Of a DNA stretch of 64,000 nt, positions 36,320-45,579 are shown one piece after another (the first letter of the stretch is position 1; each line of letters starts with the position of its first letter). This stretch comes from JAVBSX01 sp031549565 (GTDB taxonomy: Bacteria; Planctomycetota; Planctomycetia; Pirellulales; Thermoguttaceae). The notes under the pieces were generated by a model. The model did no database searches. It was not told the origin of the DNA and was given only the letters and a program-made list of their open reading frames with translations. The translations under genes were made by a program, and so were the position numbers. The DNA is taken from NCBI GenBank assembly GCA_031549565.1, contig JAVBPO010000138.1:1-64000 (forward strand), written 5' to 3'.

Positions 36320-38497
36320 TTATTCCTCCCGCGGGATAAATGCAATCGTGAAATCGACCGACCAGCTTCCGTCCGATTCCGGCTCCAGAATCCAGTGCGG
36401 CTGAACGCAGACCGATTGGTGTACCAATTCGAAGCCTCCTTCCGACTGATTGACCGATTCGATCGGAAACGCGTACAGATCCGTCGCCCGGGAAGAGCGA
36501 AAATCGACCTTGATTCCCAACCACTGGTCCGTCAACGAAAGATTTTTCGCCCCGTATAGATCGAGGTTCGAGCTGAGATTGCCGAGCCGTTTCGTTTCGT
36601 TCGCCGTTTCCGTCTCGCAATATCGATCGTCCGCTCCGCCCGGCAGTCCGGCGAAATTCAGCTCGATTGCGAAGTGCATCCGGTAATTCTGCGGCAGATT
36701 TTCCAGTCGGTACGCGATTTCCAGCTCGTTGCTCCCCGCGCTGAGCGTGATTCCCTTTTGGATTCGGATCGGAGCCCCGTAAGCGGTTCCTTCACACGAC
36801 ATCAAGAGTTGGATCCGGCCCGGCTTTTTGCGGATCACCGATTCGTAATTACCGTCGACAAACGAGCCGTGCTGCCCGGTCTGTCCGGACCGTACCGCAT
36901 CGAAATTCGCGTCGGCATCGTAAAACAAGTCGATCAAACTTTTTCGCGGATACCGGTCATACTGGATTCGCCGTTCCAACCCTTCCTGTTTGAACACGAC
37001 GCGATTGCCGTTGACGTCGACCGTATTCGGATCGACGGCCGCACGATGGATCAGCCCGTGATACGATTCCGGACGGCGGTTCATCGTTGCCAGAAGATTA
37101 TGCGAAATCGCTTTCAGATCGAGTTCGTACATCATACCGCCGTTGTGCGGGGCGATGTAAGCGGCGAGGTTCTCGTTCGACAGCTTGATTTCGCTGAACG
37201 AATCGAAATTGAAATCTTCCGCTTGGGCTTCGACCCAGGATTCCGACTCGTTTTCCGCCTGGTCGAGAATTTTTTCCGCGTCGATCAGCTCTCGAAACAC
37301 CGCGTTGCGCAAATGCGGCAGATAGACCCCGCCAAACGCACCGTGCCAGTAGCTGCAATTGCATTGGGCTTTATAGAGACGACAGACGGCAGACGGCAGA
37401 CAGCAGGTGGTCGAAGGATTTATGCTGGAACTACTTTCCACAATCAGCTTCCTACCGTCTGAAGTCTGCCGTCTGCCTTCTATCCTCGCACTTACTTCCA
37501 TCATCCTCGCGTACATTTCGTTCGATTCGGGGTATCGGACTTTGAAATTGCGCCAGAAACCGCCGCGCATAAAACGACGGACGGACGGCCAGTTTTCGTT
37601 TGGACCGAATTCCCGGGTCAGCCGGGCCAGTTCGAGCTGGTTTTCCGCCGAAAGAACCCATTCGGTCATTTCCCGATAACTCCCGTCCGGCAGATAAACG
37701 GTTCCGAGCGAAGGGACATGATCAATCACCTCACTCGGCGTCGTCGTAATGATCCAGTCGGCGTTGTCGGTCAGCGATTGAAAGAAGCGATGCAACCACC
37801 GTTCGCCGAAAACGGTCCCCGCGGTGTTCGGCCAGGAGCCGAACTTTTCCCCGTCGTCGGCGTGGACCAACACGGCGTCGGCGTTCAGATCCGACTGTCG
37901 GGCAAAGAATTCGATTGATTCCTCGACGTTTCGAAACGGAATCAAATACCGAAGCCGTTCGCTGCCGGGAAAGACGAACATCGTTTTTCCGTCGTCTTCG
38001 GTCGTGTAATGCTTCCAAAGCGCGTGGTCGGGCAGTCCGGCGTTTTTGAAATGCGTGTCGTCGAGAATCGTGTACCGGATCGCCGCTTCGGCCAAGTCGC
38101 GCACGCAAGATTGTTCCCAAATCCGTTCCGGCATCCACATTCCGTGGACCGTCGCGTCGAGCCGGTTTTTCAACCATTCGGTGTACAGGCGAATCTGCCC
38201 GATTCGGTCCCGGGACGGAAGCATCGCGAGAATCGGCTCGTAAAACGGTCCGCCGACGATTTCGACGCGTCCTTGTCGCACAAACTCCGCGAGCCGGTCG
38301 ACGTATTCCGGGTGGTGTTCGCTCAACCATTCCATGAGGCAGCCGCTGGTATGCAGCGTCAATTTCACGGCCGGGTATTTACTGTAAACGTCGAGAAACG
38401 GAAGATAACTGTCCTGGTACGCCTGCTCGAACAGGTGATCGAAATTCCCGATCGGCTGATGATTATGAAGAGCAAAAATAAATCGTATCGGACGCAT
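36320..38497 (-). CDS. Glycoside hydrolase family 57 (4-alpha-glucanotransferase/alpha-amylase-like)
   Basis: This 725-residue cytoplasmic protein shows the GH57 conserved regions in order: HNHQP near residue 11, GGPFYEPI, MWMPERIWE (catalytic Glu) and HADDGEKFGSW (catalytic Asp). The AQCNCSYWHGAFGG segment follows, and then a C-terminal beta-rich domain like DUF1925/DUF1926. It acts on alpha-1,4-glucans such as glycogen. A heptamer repeat encodes RRQTSDGRK to CRL just before the AQCNC motif, in frame. The start MRPIRF at 38497 was chosen because upstream codons are G/C-rich and lack similarity. Confidence 0.87.
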   Translation of the reverse strand: MRPIRFIFALHNHQPIGNFDHLFEQAYQDSYLPFLDVYSKYPAVKLTLHTSGCLMEWLSEHHPEYVDRLAEFVRQGRVEIVGGPFYEPILAMLPSRDRIGQIRLYTEWLKNRLDATVHGMWMPERIWEQSCVRDLAEAAIRYTILDDTHFKNAGLPDHALWKHYTTEDDGKTMFVFPGSERLRYLIPFRNVEESIEFFARQSDLNADAVLVHADDGEKFGSWPNTAGTVFGERWLHRFFQSLTDNADWIITTTPSEVIDHVPSLGTVYLPDGSYREMTEWVLSAENQLELARLTREFGPNENWPSVRRFMRGGFWRNFKVRYPESNEMYARMMEVSARIEGRRQTSDGRKLIVESSSSINPSTTCCLPSAVCRLYKAQCNCSYWHGAFGGVYLPHLRNAVFRELIDAEKILDQAENESESWVEAQAEDFNFDSFSEIKLSNENLAAYIAPHNGGMMYELDLKAISHNLLATMNRRPESYHGLIHRAAVDPNTVDVNGNRVVFKQEGLERRIQYDRYPRKSLIDLFYDADANFDAVRSGQTGQHGSFVDGNYESVIRKKPGRIQLLMSCEGTAYGAPIRIQKGITLSAGSNELEIAYRLENLPQNYRMHFAIELNFAGLPGGADDRYCETETANETKRLGNLSSNLDLYGAKNLSLTDQWLGIKVDFRSSRATDLYAFPIESVNQSEGGFELVHQSVCVQPHWILEPESDGSWSVDFTIAFIPREE
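37376..37486. repeat. Paired heptamer repeats inside the GH57 gene
   Basis: The left arm 37376-37410 holds ACGGCAG units and the right arm 37451-37486 holds the complementary CTGCCGT units. The minus-strand gene reads through both arms. Confidence 0.7.
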
Positions 38498-38785
38498 ACT
38501 AACCATTCCCCCCCGTTTAGCCCGAGCACCGCAGGTGCCGGCGCACTCCCCTCGCCGCCCCCCCCACACTTCCTTCAATATAAACCCTCTCGCGACAAAA
38601 ACCAGAACGAGCATTCCATTCCATGCGACCCAATCAAGAGAAAATTCCCCGCGACACGGTATTTTCGGAAAATCGGGAAAAGTTTTGCAACGGTTCGGAG
38701 TTTTGGGAGGTGTTCCCATTTTCGTGTGGTTTTATACAATGATTCCGTTCCCGATTCCCAATTTACCAACTTGTTATTTTTTTCC

Positions 38786-39679
38786 ATGCTCATTCACCAG
38801 ACGACACTTCCCGGCCTTGAACCGCGACGCGGCAAGGTTCGCGACGTTTACGATTTCGGCGATTCGCTTCTTTTGGTCAGTACGGACCGGATCAGCGCGT
38901 TCGATTGGATTTTGCCGACCGCGATTCCCGACAAAGGGCGTGTTCTGACGCAAATGTCGCTCTTTTGGTTCGGGATGCTCGGCGTCGAAAATCACCTGAT
39001 CACCGCCGACGTTACGAAAATGCCGTTCCCAGTCGGGACCGATCCGGACATGTTCCGGGACCGCTCCATTCTGTGCAAAAAGGGAAAGGTCGTCCCGATC
39101 GAGTGTATCGTTCGCGGATATCTCAGCGGCAGCGGTTGGAACGAGTACAAAAAGAGCGAAACCGTGTGCGGTCTGAAATTGCCGGGCGGACTGCTCGAAA
39201 GTTCAAAGCTGCCCGAACCGATCTTCACCCCGTCGACCAAAGCGGAAACAGGACACGACGAAAACATCTCGTTCGAGCAAATGGTCGACCTGGTCGGCAA
39301 GGAAACGTCCGAGTCGCTCCGGGAAATGTCGATCGAAGTTTTTCGCAAAGGATCCGAATACGCCCAAAGCCGCGGGATCATCATTGCCGATACGAAATTC
39401 GAGTTCGGCTGGATCGACGGCAAGCTCACGCTCATCGACGAAGTTCTGACGCCGGACAGTTCCCGATTCTGGCCCGCCGACAAGTACGAACCGGGCCGGG
39501 CGCAACCGTCGTTCGACAAGCAGTTCGTCCGCGACTGGCTCACGGCAAGCGGCTGGGACAAAAATTCCCCGCCCCCGGAGCTTCCCGAGGAAATCGTCGA
39601 AAAAACCCGGGCCAAATACGTCGAAGCTTACGAAATCCTGTCGGGTCGATCTTTCGAATCAGAGCCGCGCACGAAGTAA
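38786..39679 (+). CDS. purC: Phosphoribosylaminoimidazole-succinocarboxamide synthase (SAICAR synthase)
   Basis: This 297-residue protein ligates aspartate to CAIR with ATP in purine synthesis. Seen: RRGKVRDVYDFGDSLLLVSTDRISAFD near the start, then KVVPIECIVRGYLSGSGWNEY, KAETGHDENIS, IIADTKFEFG and IDEVLTPDSSRFWP. All match the long-form PurC of many bacteria. The first Met of the true gene is 38786; the open frame extends much further upstream without similarity. The last nine codons (SFESEPRTK) and the stop lie in a repeat arm. Confidence 0.96.
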   Translation: MLIHQTTLPGLEPRRGKVRDVYDFGDSLLLVSTDRISAFDWILPTAIPDKGRVLTQMSLFWFGMLGVENHLITADVTKMPFPVGTDPDMFRDRSILCKKGKVVPIECIVRGYLSGSGWNEYKKSETVCGLKLPGGLLESSKLPEPIFTPSTKAETGHDENISFEQMVDLVGKETSESLREMSIEVFRKGSEYAQSRGIIIADTKFEFGWIDGKLTLIDEVLTPDSSRFWPADKYEPGRAQPSFDKQFVRDWLTASGWDKNSPPPELPEEIVEKTRAKYVEAYEILSGRSFESEPRTK

Positions 39680-39695
39680 GCGGAGTTCGAGTCGA
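39655..39695. repeat. Repeat arm supplying the purC stop codon
   Basis: AATCAGAGCCGCGCACGAAG followed by TAAGCGG overlaps the 3' end of purC. The stop TAA is within the conserved repeat sequence. Confidence 0.65.
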
Positions 39696-39757
39696 TCGGG
39701 TCGTTGCGTTTTGCGTTGTGTGAATCACAACACCAATAATAACACCTCTCATTTCCC

Positions 39758-40627
39758 ATGTCGAAAATCCCATGTCTCGGAGCGGCGTTTTTGTTAATCG
39801 CGCCGTTTTTTGCTTTCGCCGACGATTTCGTTGCGTTCAAAAATATTCCTTACGTCGAAGGGGGCGGGGAGCGTCAGCAACTCGACCTTTACTTGCCGAA
39901 GGATTATGAAAAGGCGGAAAAGCCGACGCCGGTTGTCTTGGTCGTTCACGGCGGCGGCTGGGGGGCGGGCAACAAAGATTGGGCCGGAGGTTGGGCACCT
40001 TTCTTCGTGCCTCAAGGGTTCGCGGTCGTCGGAATCAACTACCGGTATCAGCCGGAGTTTCCGCTGCCCGCACAGATTGTCGATTGCAAATCGGCCGTTC
40101 GTTGGCTCAGAGCCCACGCGAAAAAATACAATCTCGATCCCGAGCATTTCGGAGCGATGGGACATTCGGCAGGCGGACATCTTTCGGCACTTTTGGGGGT
40201 GACCGGCTCAACAAAGGAATTCGATCTCGGCGACCATCTTGACCAATCGAGTGAAATCCAAGCCGTTTGCGATATGTGCGGACCGGCCGATTTCGTCGCT
40301 TGGTTCAAAAGCACGCCGCAGGTCGCCGACTTGAGCAAATCGCTCTTCGGCGGACCAGCGGACGAAAAAGCGGAAATCATCCGGAAGATGAGTCCGACGC
40401 TCCAAGCCGATTCCAAGTCCGCCCCCATGTTGATCATTCACGCCCCCGACGACGATCTGGTTCCCTACGATCAAAGCCATAGTCTCGCCGACGCTTTGAA
40501 AAAAGCCGGAGCGACTTATGAACTTTTCGATCTTCCGAAAGACACCGGCGGGCACGCGTCGAAAGATTTTCACTCCGAAGAAACGAAAAAGAAAATTTTG
40601 GAGTTCTTCAAAACACATCTCGACTAA
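39758..40627 (+). CDS. Exported alpha/beta-hydrolase (esterase/lipase, BD-FAE-like)
   Basis: This 289-residue protein has a signal peptide (FLLIAPFFAFADD). The oxyanion motif HGGG is at 64-67, the nucleophile elbow GHSAGG has Ser137, and a later Asp in PDDDLVPYDQS and His in GGHASKDF complete the triad. It resembles carboxylesterases active on plant-polymer esters, but the substrate is inference. The prepilin peptidase gene starts 11 bases later, so they may share a transcript. Confidence 0.9.
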   Translation: MSKIPCLGAAFLLIAPFFAFADDFVAFKNIPYVEGGGERQQLDLYLPKDYEKAEKPTPVVLVVHGGGWGAGNKDWAGGWAPFFVPQGFAVVGINYRYQPEFPLPAQIVDCKSAVRWLRAHAKKYNLDPEHFGAMGHSAGGHLSALLGVTGSTKEFDLGDHLDQSSEIQAVCDMCGPADFVAWFKSTPQVADLSKSLFGGPADEKAEIIRKMSPTLQADSKSAPMLIIHAPDDDLVPYDQSHSLADALKKAGATYELFDLPKDTGGHASKDFHSEETKKKILEFFKTHLD

Positions 40628-40638
40628 GCGCCGAAAAA

Positions 40639-41853
40639 ATGACCCTCCTTTTGGCCTGTCCACTTGAAGTTCGATGCTTCGTCCTGTTCCTGCTTGGATA
40701 CGGAGCGGCGGCCGTCGTTCCGAAATTCACGGCCCTTTACGCCTTTTCGCCGAACCGCGTCGAGCCCGGCCCGATTTTCAAACGCGTTCTTCCAATCGCA
40801 ACGGGAATCGCTTTGGCTTCGCTCTACTGGTGGGAAACGCAAGCGCAGGCCGTTTCGTTGGGAAAAACCGTGATACCGCTGGTGATCGCGCCGGAATCGA
40901 CGGAAACGCTCCACTTGCGATTTTTGGTCCACGCGATTCTTTGCCTGTTCCTGTTCGCGGCGACCTACATCGATTTCGAGGAGATGATCATTCCGGATAC
41001 GATTACCGTACCGGGAACGATTCTCGGCCTGTTTTTCGCGGCTTATTTGCCGCAAACGCTCCTTCCGGCAACGCAAATTCGTCCTCCGTCCGAACAGGTG
41101 CAAACGATCGCCGGGGAGATTTTGTACGAAAGCGAGGCGGTTCCGCTCCACGTCGCCAGCTCGCGAAGCTGGCCGAAAAGTTTGATGCCCGCCCCGGAAA
41201 CGCGGTCGCTGACGATTGCCGTTGCGATTTGGTGGTTCTGGTGTTTCGCCGGAATGTGTCGCGTCTGGTACGGTCGATTGCCGTTTCGTAAAGCCCTCGC
41301 GATTTTTTGCCGATACCTCCGGCGTTCCCGTTCGACATGGTTTCTGCTCGGAGCGGGGCTGTTCGGCACACTCTTGATCGTACATTTTTGGCGTACGGCT
41401 TTGCCCGATTCCCCGCATTGGCGAGGGGGTCTCACGGCGCTGGTCGGTCTTTTCGGCGGCGCGATCACGGTCTGGAGCGTACGGCTCATCGGGCGGCTTA
41501 CGCTCGGTCGGGAAGCGATGGGATTCGGTGATGTCACGCTCATGGCGATGATCGGAACCTACGTCGGTTGGCAGTCGTGCTTGATGATTTTCTTCCTCGG
41601 CGCGATTCCGGGCATGATTCTCGGCATCCGGCAGGTTCTCGTCGGGCAAGGTCGCGAGCTTCCTTTCGGCCCTTCGCTGTGCATGGGCACGGTCCTCCTG
41701 ATCGTCTTTTGGCCGCACTGCTGGAATCAGGTCGAACCGTTTTTCTCGCTCGGCTGGTTCGTCCCGATCATGATGCTGGTCGTCCTGGTTCTCCTCGGCG
41801 TGATGCTACGGGCTTGGGTCGGGATCCGGTCCTTGATTTTTCATTCGCCGTAA
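40639..41853 (+). CDS. Prepilin peptidase-like A24 aspartic protease
   Basis: This 404-residue polytopic membrane protein has two conserved Asp motifs of the A24 family: TYIDFEEMIIPD and GFGDVTLMAMIG. The last is followed by the usual hydrophobic tail and a Lys/Gly-poor loop (QGRELPFGPS). The N-terminal Cys pair of PilD is not present in canonical form, and the insert between the two Asp segments is long (about 170 residues). It would process type IV pilin or type II secretion prepilins, none of which is in the window. Its end overlaps the convergent CPBP gene by 13 bases. Confidence 0.85.
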   Translation: MTLLLACPLEVRCFVLFLLGYGAAAVVPKFTALYAFSPNRVEPGPIFKRVLPIATGIALASLYWWETQAQAVSLGKTVIPLVIAPESTETLHLRFLVHAILCLFLFAATYIDFEEMIIPDTITVPGTILGLFFAAYLPQTLLPATQIRPPSEQVQTIAGEILYESEAVPLHVASSRSWPKSLMPAPETRSLTIAVAIWWFWCFAGMCRVWYGRLPFRKALAIFCRYLRRSRSTWFLLGAGLFGTLLIVHFWRTALPDSPHWRGGLTALVGLFGGAITVWSVRLIGRLTLGREAMGFGDVTLMAMIGTYVGWQSCLMIFFLGAIPGMILGIRQVLVGQGRELPFGPSLCMGTVLLIVFWPHCWNQVEPFFSLGWFVPIMMLVVLVLLGVMLRAWVGIRSLIFHSP

Positions 41854-42533
41854 ACGAGAAAATAATCGAGAGTAAAGCCGAGAATCGTGTGCTGCACGAA
41901 CCCGGCCAAGAGCGATCTGGTCCGGAAAAAGAGGAAGCCCCAGAACAGTCCGCCGAGAATCGCGCCGAACACTTCGCTCGGCGGATTCCCGTAATGCAGC
42001 ATCGTTGATGCCAACGTCTGGACGAGAATCGCGGTGAACGCCCCGGTTTGCGGTTCCATCGCTTTTTGCAGAAAACCGCGAAACAGAAATTCCCAACCGG
42101 CGTAATAGAGCAGGTACGTCGCTAAATGCGCGACGAAAATCGTTCCGGAAACGCCGGGCCGAACCGACGGATTGAGCGGGTAGACCGCGAGGAAATTCTT
42201 ATCGCAGCCGGCGAAAAACCCGAACAGCAGCATCAGCGGCGTCATGATTAAAATGGACCGGATCGCGATGGGCAAATCCCCGAGGCACAGGCCGTAATCG
42301 GCGAGCTTTTCACGAAACACAAATCGAACGATACCCGCCGGAACCAGCCCGAACAGCACGAACGCGAGAACGATCCGATACGTTCCCGCGGAGAACCCGG
42401 TCGTCGGCACAATCGCTGTTTTCCAAAGCGACGCCGTGAAACAAACGTAAAGAATCGCGACGGTCGGCTTGAATTGCGACCCGCGAAACAACCCGCGAGC
42501 GAAATCAAACAATCCCTGGATTTTATTGTTCAT
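41841..42533 (-). CDS. CPBP-family intramembrane glutamic protease
   Basis: This 230-residue polytopic protein carries the family core. Motif 1 reads GWEFLFRGFLQ (usually EExxxR, so the first Glu is Trp here). Motif 2 reads FWGFLFFRTRSLL, and the late motif is QHTILGFTLDYFLV with a conserved His. Such proteins act in the membrane on various substrates or as Abi-like immunity proteins. The Glu that survives and Arg+4 remain. Neighbours on both sides are converging or unrelated. Confidence 0.8.
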   Translation of the reverse strand: MNNKIQGLFDFARGLFRGSQFKPTVAILYVCFTASLWKTAIVPTTGFSAGTYRIVLAFVLFGLVPAGIVRFVFREKLADYGLCLGDLPIAIRSILIMTPLMLLFGFFAGCDKNFLAVYPLNPSVRPGVSGTIFVAHLATYLLYYAGWEFLFRGFLQKAMEPQTGAFTAILVQTLASTMLHYGNPPSEVFGAILGGLFWGFLFFRTRSLLAGFVQHTILGFTLDYFLVYGE

Positions 42534-42563
42534 TTTCGTTTATGCGTGGGGCGGAGTCAGCGG

Positions 42564-43565
42564 TTAACGGGACGTATACCATTTTTCCAAAACGTCGTTC
42601 CACGGTTCCCGGACGAACGCTTCGCGGACGGTTTCGGCTTGGGGATGAAGCTGCGAATACCGGATTCCGAATCCGCGCATCGTCGTCGAGGCCCGCTTCG
42701 AACCGTAGAGTTCTTCCGCGAGCCGATAGTGCTCTTGGAGAATATCCCGCTGCTGTTCGATGGTCGGCGGAAGCGGGAGCGGCTCACCTTTCATCAACGC
42801 CCGCACCTCGCCGAAAAGCCAGGGATTGCCGATGATACCGCGAGCGAGCGCGACGCCGTCCACGCCGGTTTCCCGCATTCTCGCAACGCACGTTTCCGCC
42901 GTGTAAAGATCGCCGCTCCCGATCAGCGGTATATGCGACCAGTTTCGCGATACGAGCCGCTCCTTCACATCCCGGACGAAATTCCAGTCGCTCAAACCGG
43001 TATACCGCTGTTTAACCGTGCGACCATGCAGCGTGATCCCCGCGACGCCCAGGTCGAGCGAACGGTCGACGATTTCGTGGAATTTCCGGACGCTTTCCTC
43101 GGAATCGTCGAACCCTTTGCGCAGCTTGATCGTCAGCGGAACCGAATCGGGAATCGCCCGGCGGACGCTTTCGACGATTTTCGCGGCGGTTTTCGGATCG
43201 CTCATCAGGTATCCGCCGCGAGAACGTCCGAGCACCTTTTTGACCGGGCAGGCGAAATTCAGGTCGATTACGTCGAAACCCGCTTCAACGAGCCGCTGCG
43301 CCGCGGAAACGAACGTGTCCGGTTCGCTCCCCATCAGTTGGGCGCCGACCGGGTGTTCGTCCTCTTCGACCTGCATATAGAGTTTCGCCTTACGCCGGGA
43401 AACGGCGACGACGAACTGGTCGAGCAAAACTTCGCAAAGAGTGAATTCCGCGCCAAGCTTGCGGTTGATTTTCCGCATCGGAGCGTCGGAGTATCCGCTT
43501 AAAGCCGCTTGGATCGCCGGAAACGAAACTTTCAGCGACCCAAAACAAAGCGGCGAAAAAAGCAT
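42564..43565 (-). CDS. tRNA-dihydrouridine synthase
   Basis: This 333-residue flavoprotein reduces uridines in tRNA D-loops. Visible: the opening ALSGYSDAPMRKINRKLGA, QLMGSEPDTFVSAAQ, the signature DLNFACPVKKVLGRSRGGYLM with catalytic Cys, KLRKGFDD, ITLHGRTVKQRYTG and IGSGDLYT for FMN binding. It is closest in pattern to DusB, but subclass was not settled. It starts 30 bases from the CPBP gene end and precedes that gene on the same strand. Confidence 0.93.
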   Translation of the reverse strand: MLFSPLCFGSLKVSFPAIQAALSGYSDAPMRKINRKLGAEFTLCEVLLDQFVVAVSRRKAKLYMQVEEDEHPVGAQLMGSEPDTFVSAAQRLVEAGFDVIDLNFACPVKKVLGRSRGGYLMSDPKTAAKIVESVRRAIPDSVPLTIKLRKGFDDSEESVRKFHEIVDRSLDLGVAGITLHGRTVKQRYTGLSDWNFVRDVKERLVSRNWSHIPLIGSGDLYTAETCVARMRETGVDGVALARGIIGNPWLFGEVRALMKGEPLPLPPTIEQQRDILQEHYRLAEELYGSKRASTTMRGFGIRYSQLHPQAETVREAFVREPWNDVLEKWYTSR

Positions 43566-43581
43566 AGGACAGTTGGCTGAT

Positions 43582-43661
43582 TGAATTACTAATCACGAAT
43601 TACTAATTACGAGGGCTCTTGAATTATAATTAGTAATTCGTAATTTGGAATTAGTAATTAA
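43582..43661. repeat. Paired heptamer repeats (AATTACT) forming a hairpin
   Basis: The left arm 43582-43611 (GAATTACTAATCACGAATTAC) is mirrored by 43621-43661 (TAATTAGTAATTCGTAATTTG). It lies between the dus gene and the end of the ferritin gene and shares its heptamer with 30601-30706. Confidence 0.7.
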
Positions 43662-44152
43662 TTCCCCCTCTTCCCCAGCCGGTGGTCGATCATGAACAGG
43701 CTTCCTTTGGAACCTTCGGTCATTTCGAGTTGGACCACGATTTCGTTGGCTTGGGCTTCTTCTTCGACCTGTTCCTCGATGAACCACTTGAGGAAATTGT
43801 CGGTCGTGTAATCTTTTTCTTTTTCGGCGAGTTCGATCAGTTTGTAGAACATCGCGGTTACCTTGGTTTCGTGATCGTACACCTGTTTGAACAGGGGCAG
43901 CGGACCGTCCCATTTGGTTTCCGGGGCGTCGATTTTCTTCAATTCGATCGCTCCGCCGCGTTCGAGGACATAGTGGAATATTTTCAGCGCGTGGGTTCGT
44001 TCCTCTTCCGCTTGGTGCATGAGCCATTTCGAGCAGCCGGGCAGATTTTGCTCCATCGCCCACGCCGACATCGACATGTAGAGGTAAGAGGAATAAAGTT
44101 CAGCGTTAATCTGTTCGTTCAGGGCTTTCGCCATTGTTTTACCGATATTCAT
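43658..44152 (-). CDS. Ferritin
   Basis: This 164-residue four-helix ferritin starts at ATG 44152 after GGAGA. It has the iron site residues in INAELYSSYLY, AEEERTHALKIF (ExxH) and the second half of the site in EEQVEEEAQANEI. The length matches bacterial non-haem ferritins (FtnA). It would store iron as ferric oxide in a 24-mer. Downstream are a heptamer hairpin and dus on the same strand. Confidence 0.93.
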   Translation of the reverse strand: MNIGKTMAKALNEQINAELYSSYLYMSMSAWAMEQNLPGCSKWLMHQAEEERTHALKIFHYVLERGGAIELKKIDAPETKWDGPLPLFKQVYDHETKVTAMFYKLIELAEKEKDYTTDNFLKWFIEEQVEEEAQANEIVVQLEMTEGSKGSLFMIDHRLGKRGN

Positions 44153-44295
44153 GATTGTCTCCAAAAAAGTGTTTCCTTGGATTCGGCGCTCCCCAAACAG
44201 CTCGGGAAGCCCGTTGTCATACTCGGGCTAATTGTACGCATACGACCGAAAAAAGCAATCGGCGTGGTACGAATTTGGTTTGGTGCGTCTATTTA

Positions 44296-44344
44296 GCACG
44301 GGCATCCTGCCCGTGACACAGGCTGGAAGCCTGTGCTCCCAGGG
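44296..44344. repeat. Short inverted repeats, GCACGGGCATCC and GGCTGGAAGCC type
   Basis: CACGGGCATCCTGCCCGTG and CACAGGCTGGAAGCCTGTG are two adjacent near-perfect palindromes. They match the GGCTGGAAGCC core of the larger element at 49807-49921. Confidence 0.6.
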
Positions 44345-44349
44345 AAAAT

Positions 44350-45306
44350 CTAAACCTCGATCCCATTTTCTCCCGCGACCTTCAGGAGGTGTTCCCGGCA
44401 GCGGTCGTAGGTCGCCTCGTCGGGCATGTGTTCGACCATCAGCGGAAGATTTGCGTCCGGATGCGACGCCACACATTGGAGGTAGGCCGCGTAATCGATG
44501 TTGCCTTCTCCCAAGGGGCATTCGGCAAACTGGACGGCGGACGCTTTGATCCACTTGAGATCTTTGGCATGGCAACTGGCGATCCACGGCGAAAGTTTAT
44601 CGAACACGTCGTGAATCAGCGCGGTCGTGTTCCACATCTTTTCCGGCGAATTGATCAGGTTGCACGCATCGACATGAACGCCGAGTCCTTTGCGATCCAC
44701 CGCTTTGATCAGTTTCAAGTATGAATCGGCGGAATCCGGCAGCGCCCACGGCATCATTTCCAAAGCGAACACCGTTCGTTTCGGTTTGGCGCCGTCGAGG
44801 ATTTTGCGGACGTTTTCCACGGTCGCGTCGAAAAATTCCGAACTCAAATCCTTAGGATCGGGACCGTCCCAGTACTGCGTGTTGTAACTCCCGGCGATAT
44901 TGACACAGCAGCGTGCTCCGAGTTCGTCCGCCAAAACGGTCCGCTGGATCACGCTGTCGAGGACTTCCTTTCGTTTCGTCGGATCGTGTTCGAGCATATT
45001 ACTCCACGCTCCGACCTCAGCGATCACCAGATCGTGCTTTCGAACCGCTTCGACGACGGCCCGGATTCGGTCCTTGTCGTCAAGGGAAACATTCGGAGCG
45101 TAAACGGCCCGGTATTTCTTTTTCGCTTCCGCGGCCCATTTGTCGGGATCTTCGTCGGAAAAGAAAACCGGTCCGCCAAGCCGCACCGAATGTTTGCCCC
45201 CCGATCGGGTCGGCGTCTCTTTTTGCGCCAAAATCGAGGTAGTGGAAGTCAACAACGCGCCTGCGGTCAACGCAAACGTCCCGGAAAGAAAGTTTCTGCG
45301 GTCCAT
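44350..45306 (-). CDS. Tat-exported sugar phosphate isomerase/epimerase-like TIM barrel
   Basis: The 318-residue protein begins MDRRNFLSGTFALTAGALL, a twin-arginine signal. The mature part fits the xylose-isomerase-like TIM-barrel fold: IAEVGAWSNM, GARCCVNIAGSYN, FALEMMPWALPDS, GVHVDACNL, SCHAKDLKW and EGNIDYAAYLQ, the usual pattern of metal-binding Glu/Asp/His strands. Many planctomycete relatives are predicted to act on sugars or inositols outside the cytoplasm. A larger frame into the repeat upstream was rejected. Confidence 0.85.
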   Translation of the reverse strand: MDRRNFLSGTFALTAGALLTSTTSILAQKETPTRSGGKHSVRLGGPVFFSDEDPDKWAAEAKKKYRAVYAPNVSLDDKDRIRAVVEAVRKHDLVIAEVGAWSNMLEHDPTKRKEVLDSVIQRTVLADELGARCCVNIAGSYNTQYWDGPDPKDLSSEFFDATVENVRKILDGAKPKRTVFALEMMPWALPDSADSYLKLIKAVDRKGLGVHVDACNLINSPEKMWNTTALIHDVFDKLSPWIASCHAKDLKWIKASAVQFAECPLGEGNIDYAAYLQCVASHPDANLPLMVEHMPDEATYDRCREHLLKVAGENGIEV

Positions 45307-45317
45307 GAGATGATCTC

Positions 45318-45426
45318 CGTTAGCGGCGGGGCTTGCCCCGCGTTTGTTCTGTGATACGTCGGCTCCAACCGAACGCTCCAAAGTGAAGCCGTTCGCTCAG
45401 CCCAGCCCGGGGCAAGCCCCGGCGCG
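45318..45426. repeat. REP-like inverted element, GGGGCTTGCCCC family
   Basis: GTTAGCGGCGGGGCTTGCCCCG at one end, GCCCGGGGCAAGCCCCGGCG at the other, and GAAGCCGTTCGC in the middle. It is the best intact member together with 57907-58008. Confidence 0.65.
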
Positions 45427-45579
45427 TTTCCGATCGACGCAATACCAAGTCTACACGTCCACCCATCATACGAAACGCGATTTCCGGATGCAAGACCGCG
45501 AAAAAAACGTTTGAGCGGATTAAAGCGGGAAAAGAGTTGTCTATTTCGAGAAATTCGCGGTTTTCCCCTTAAATTGACT

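Noticed and set aside
38009..38785. Long plus-strand extension of the purC frame
   Set aside because: It is antisense to the GH57 gene and has no PurC similarity; PurC starts at 38786.
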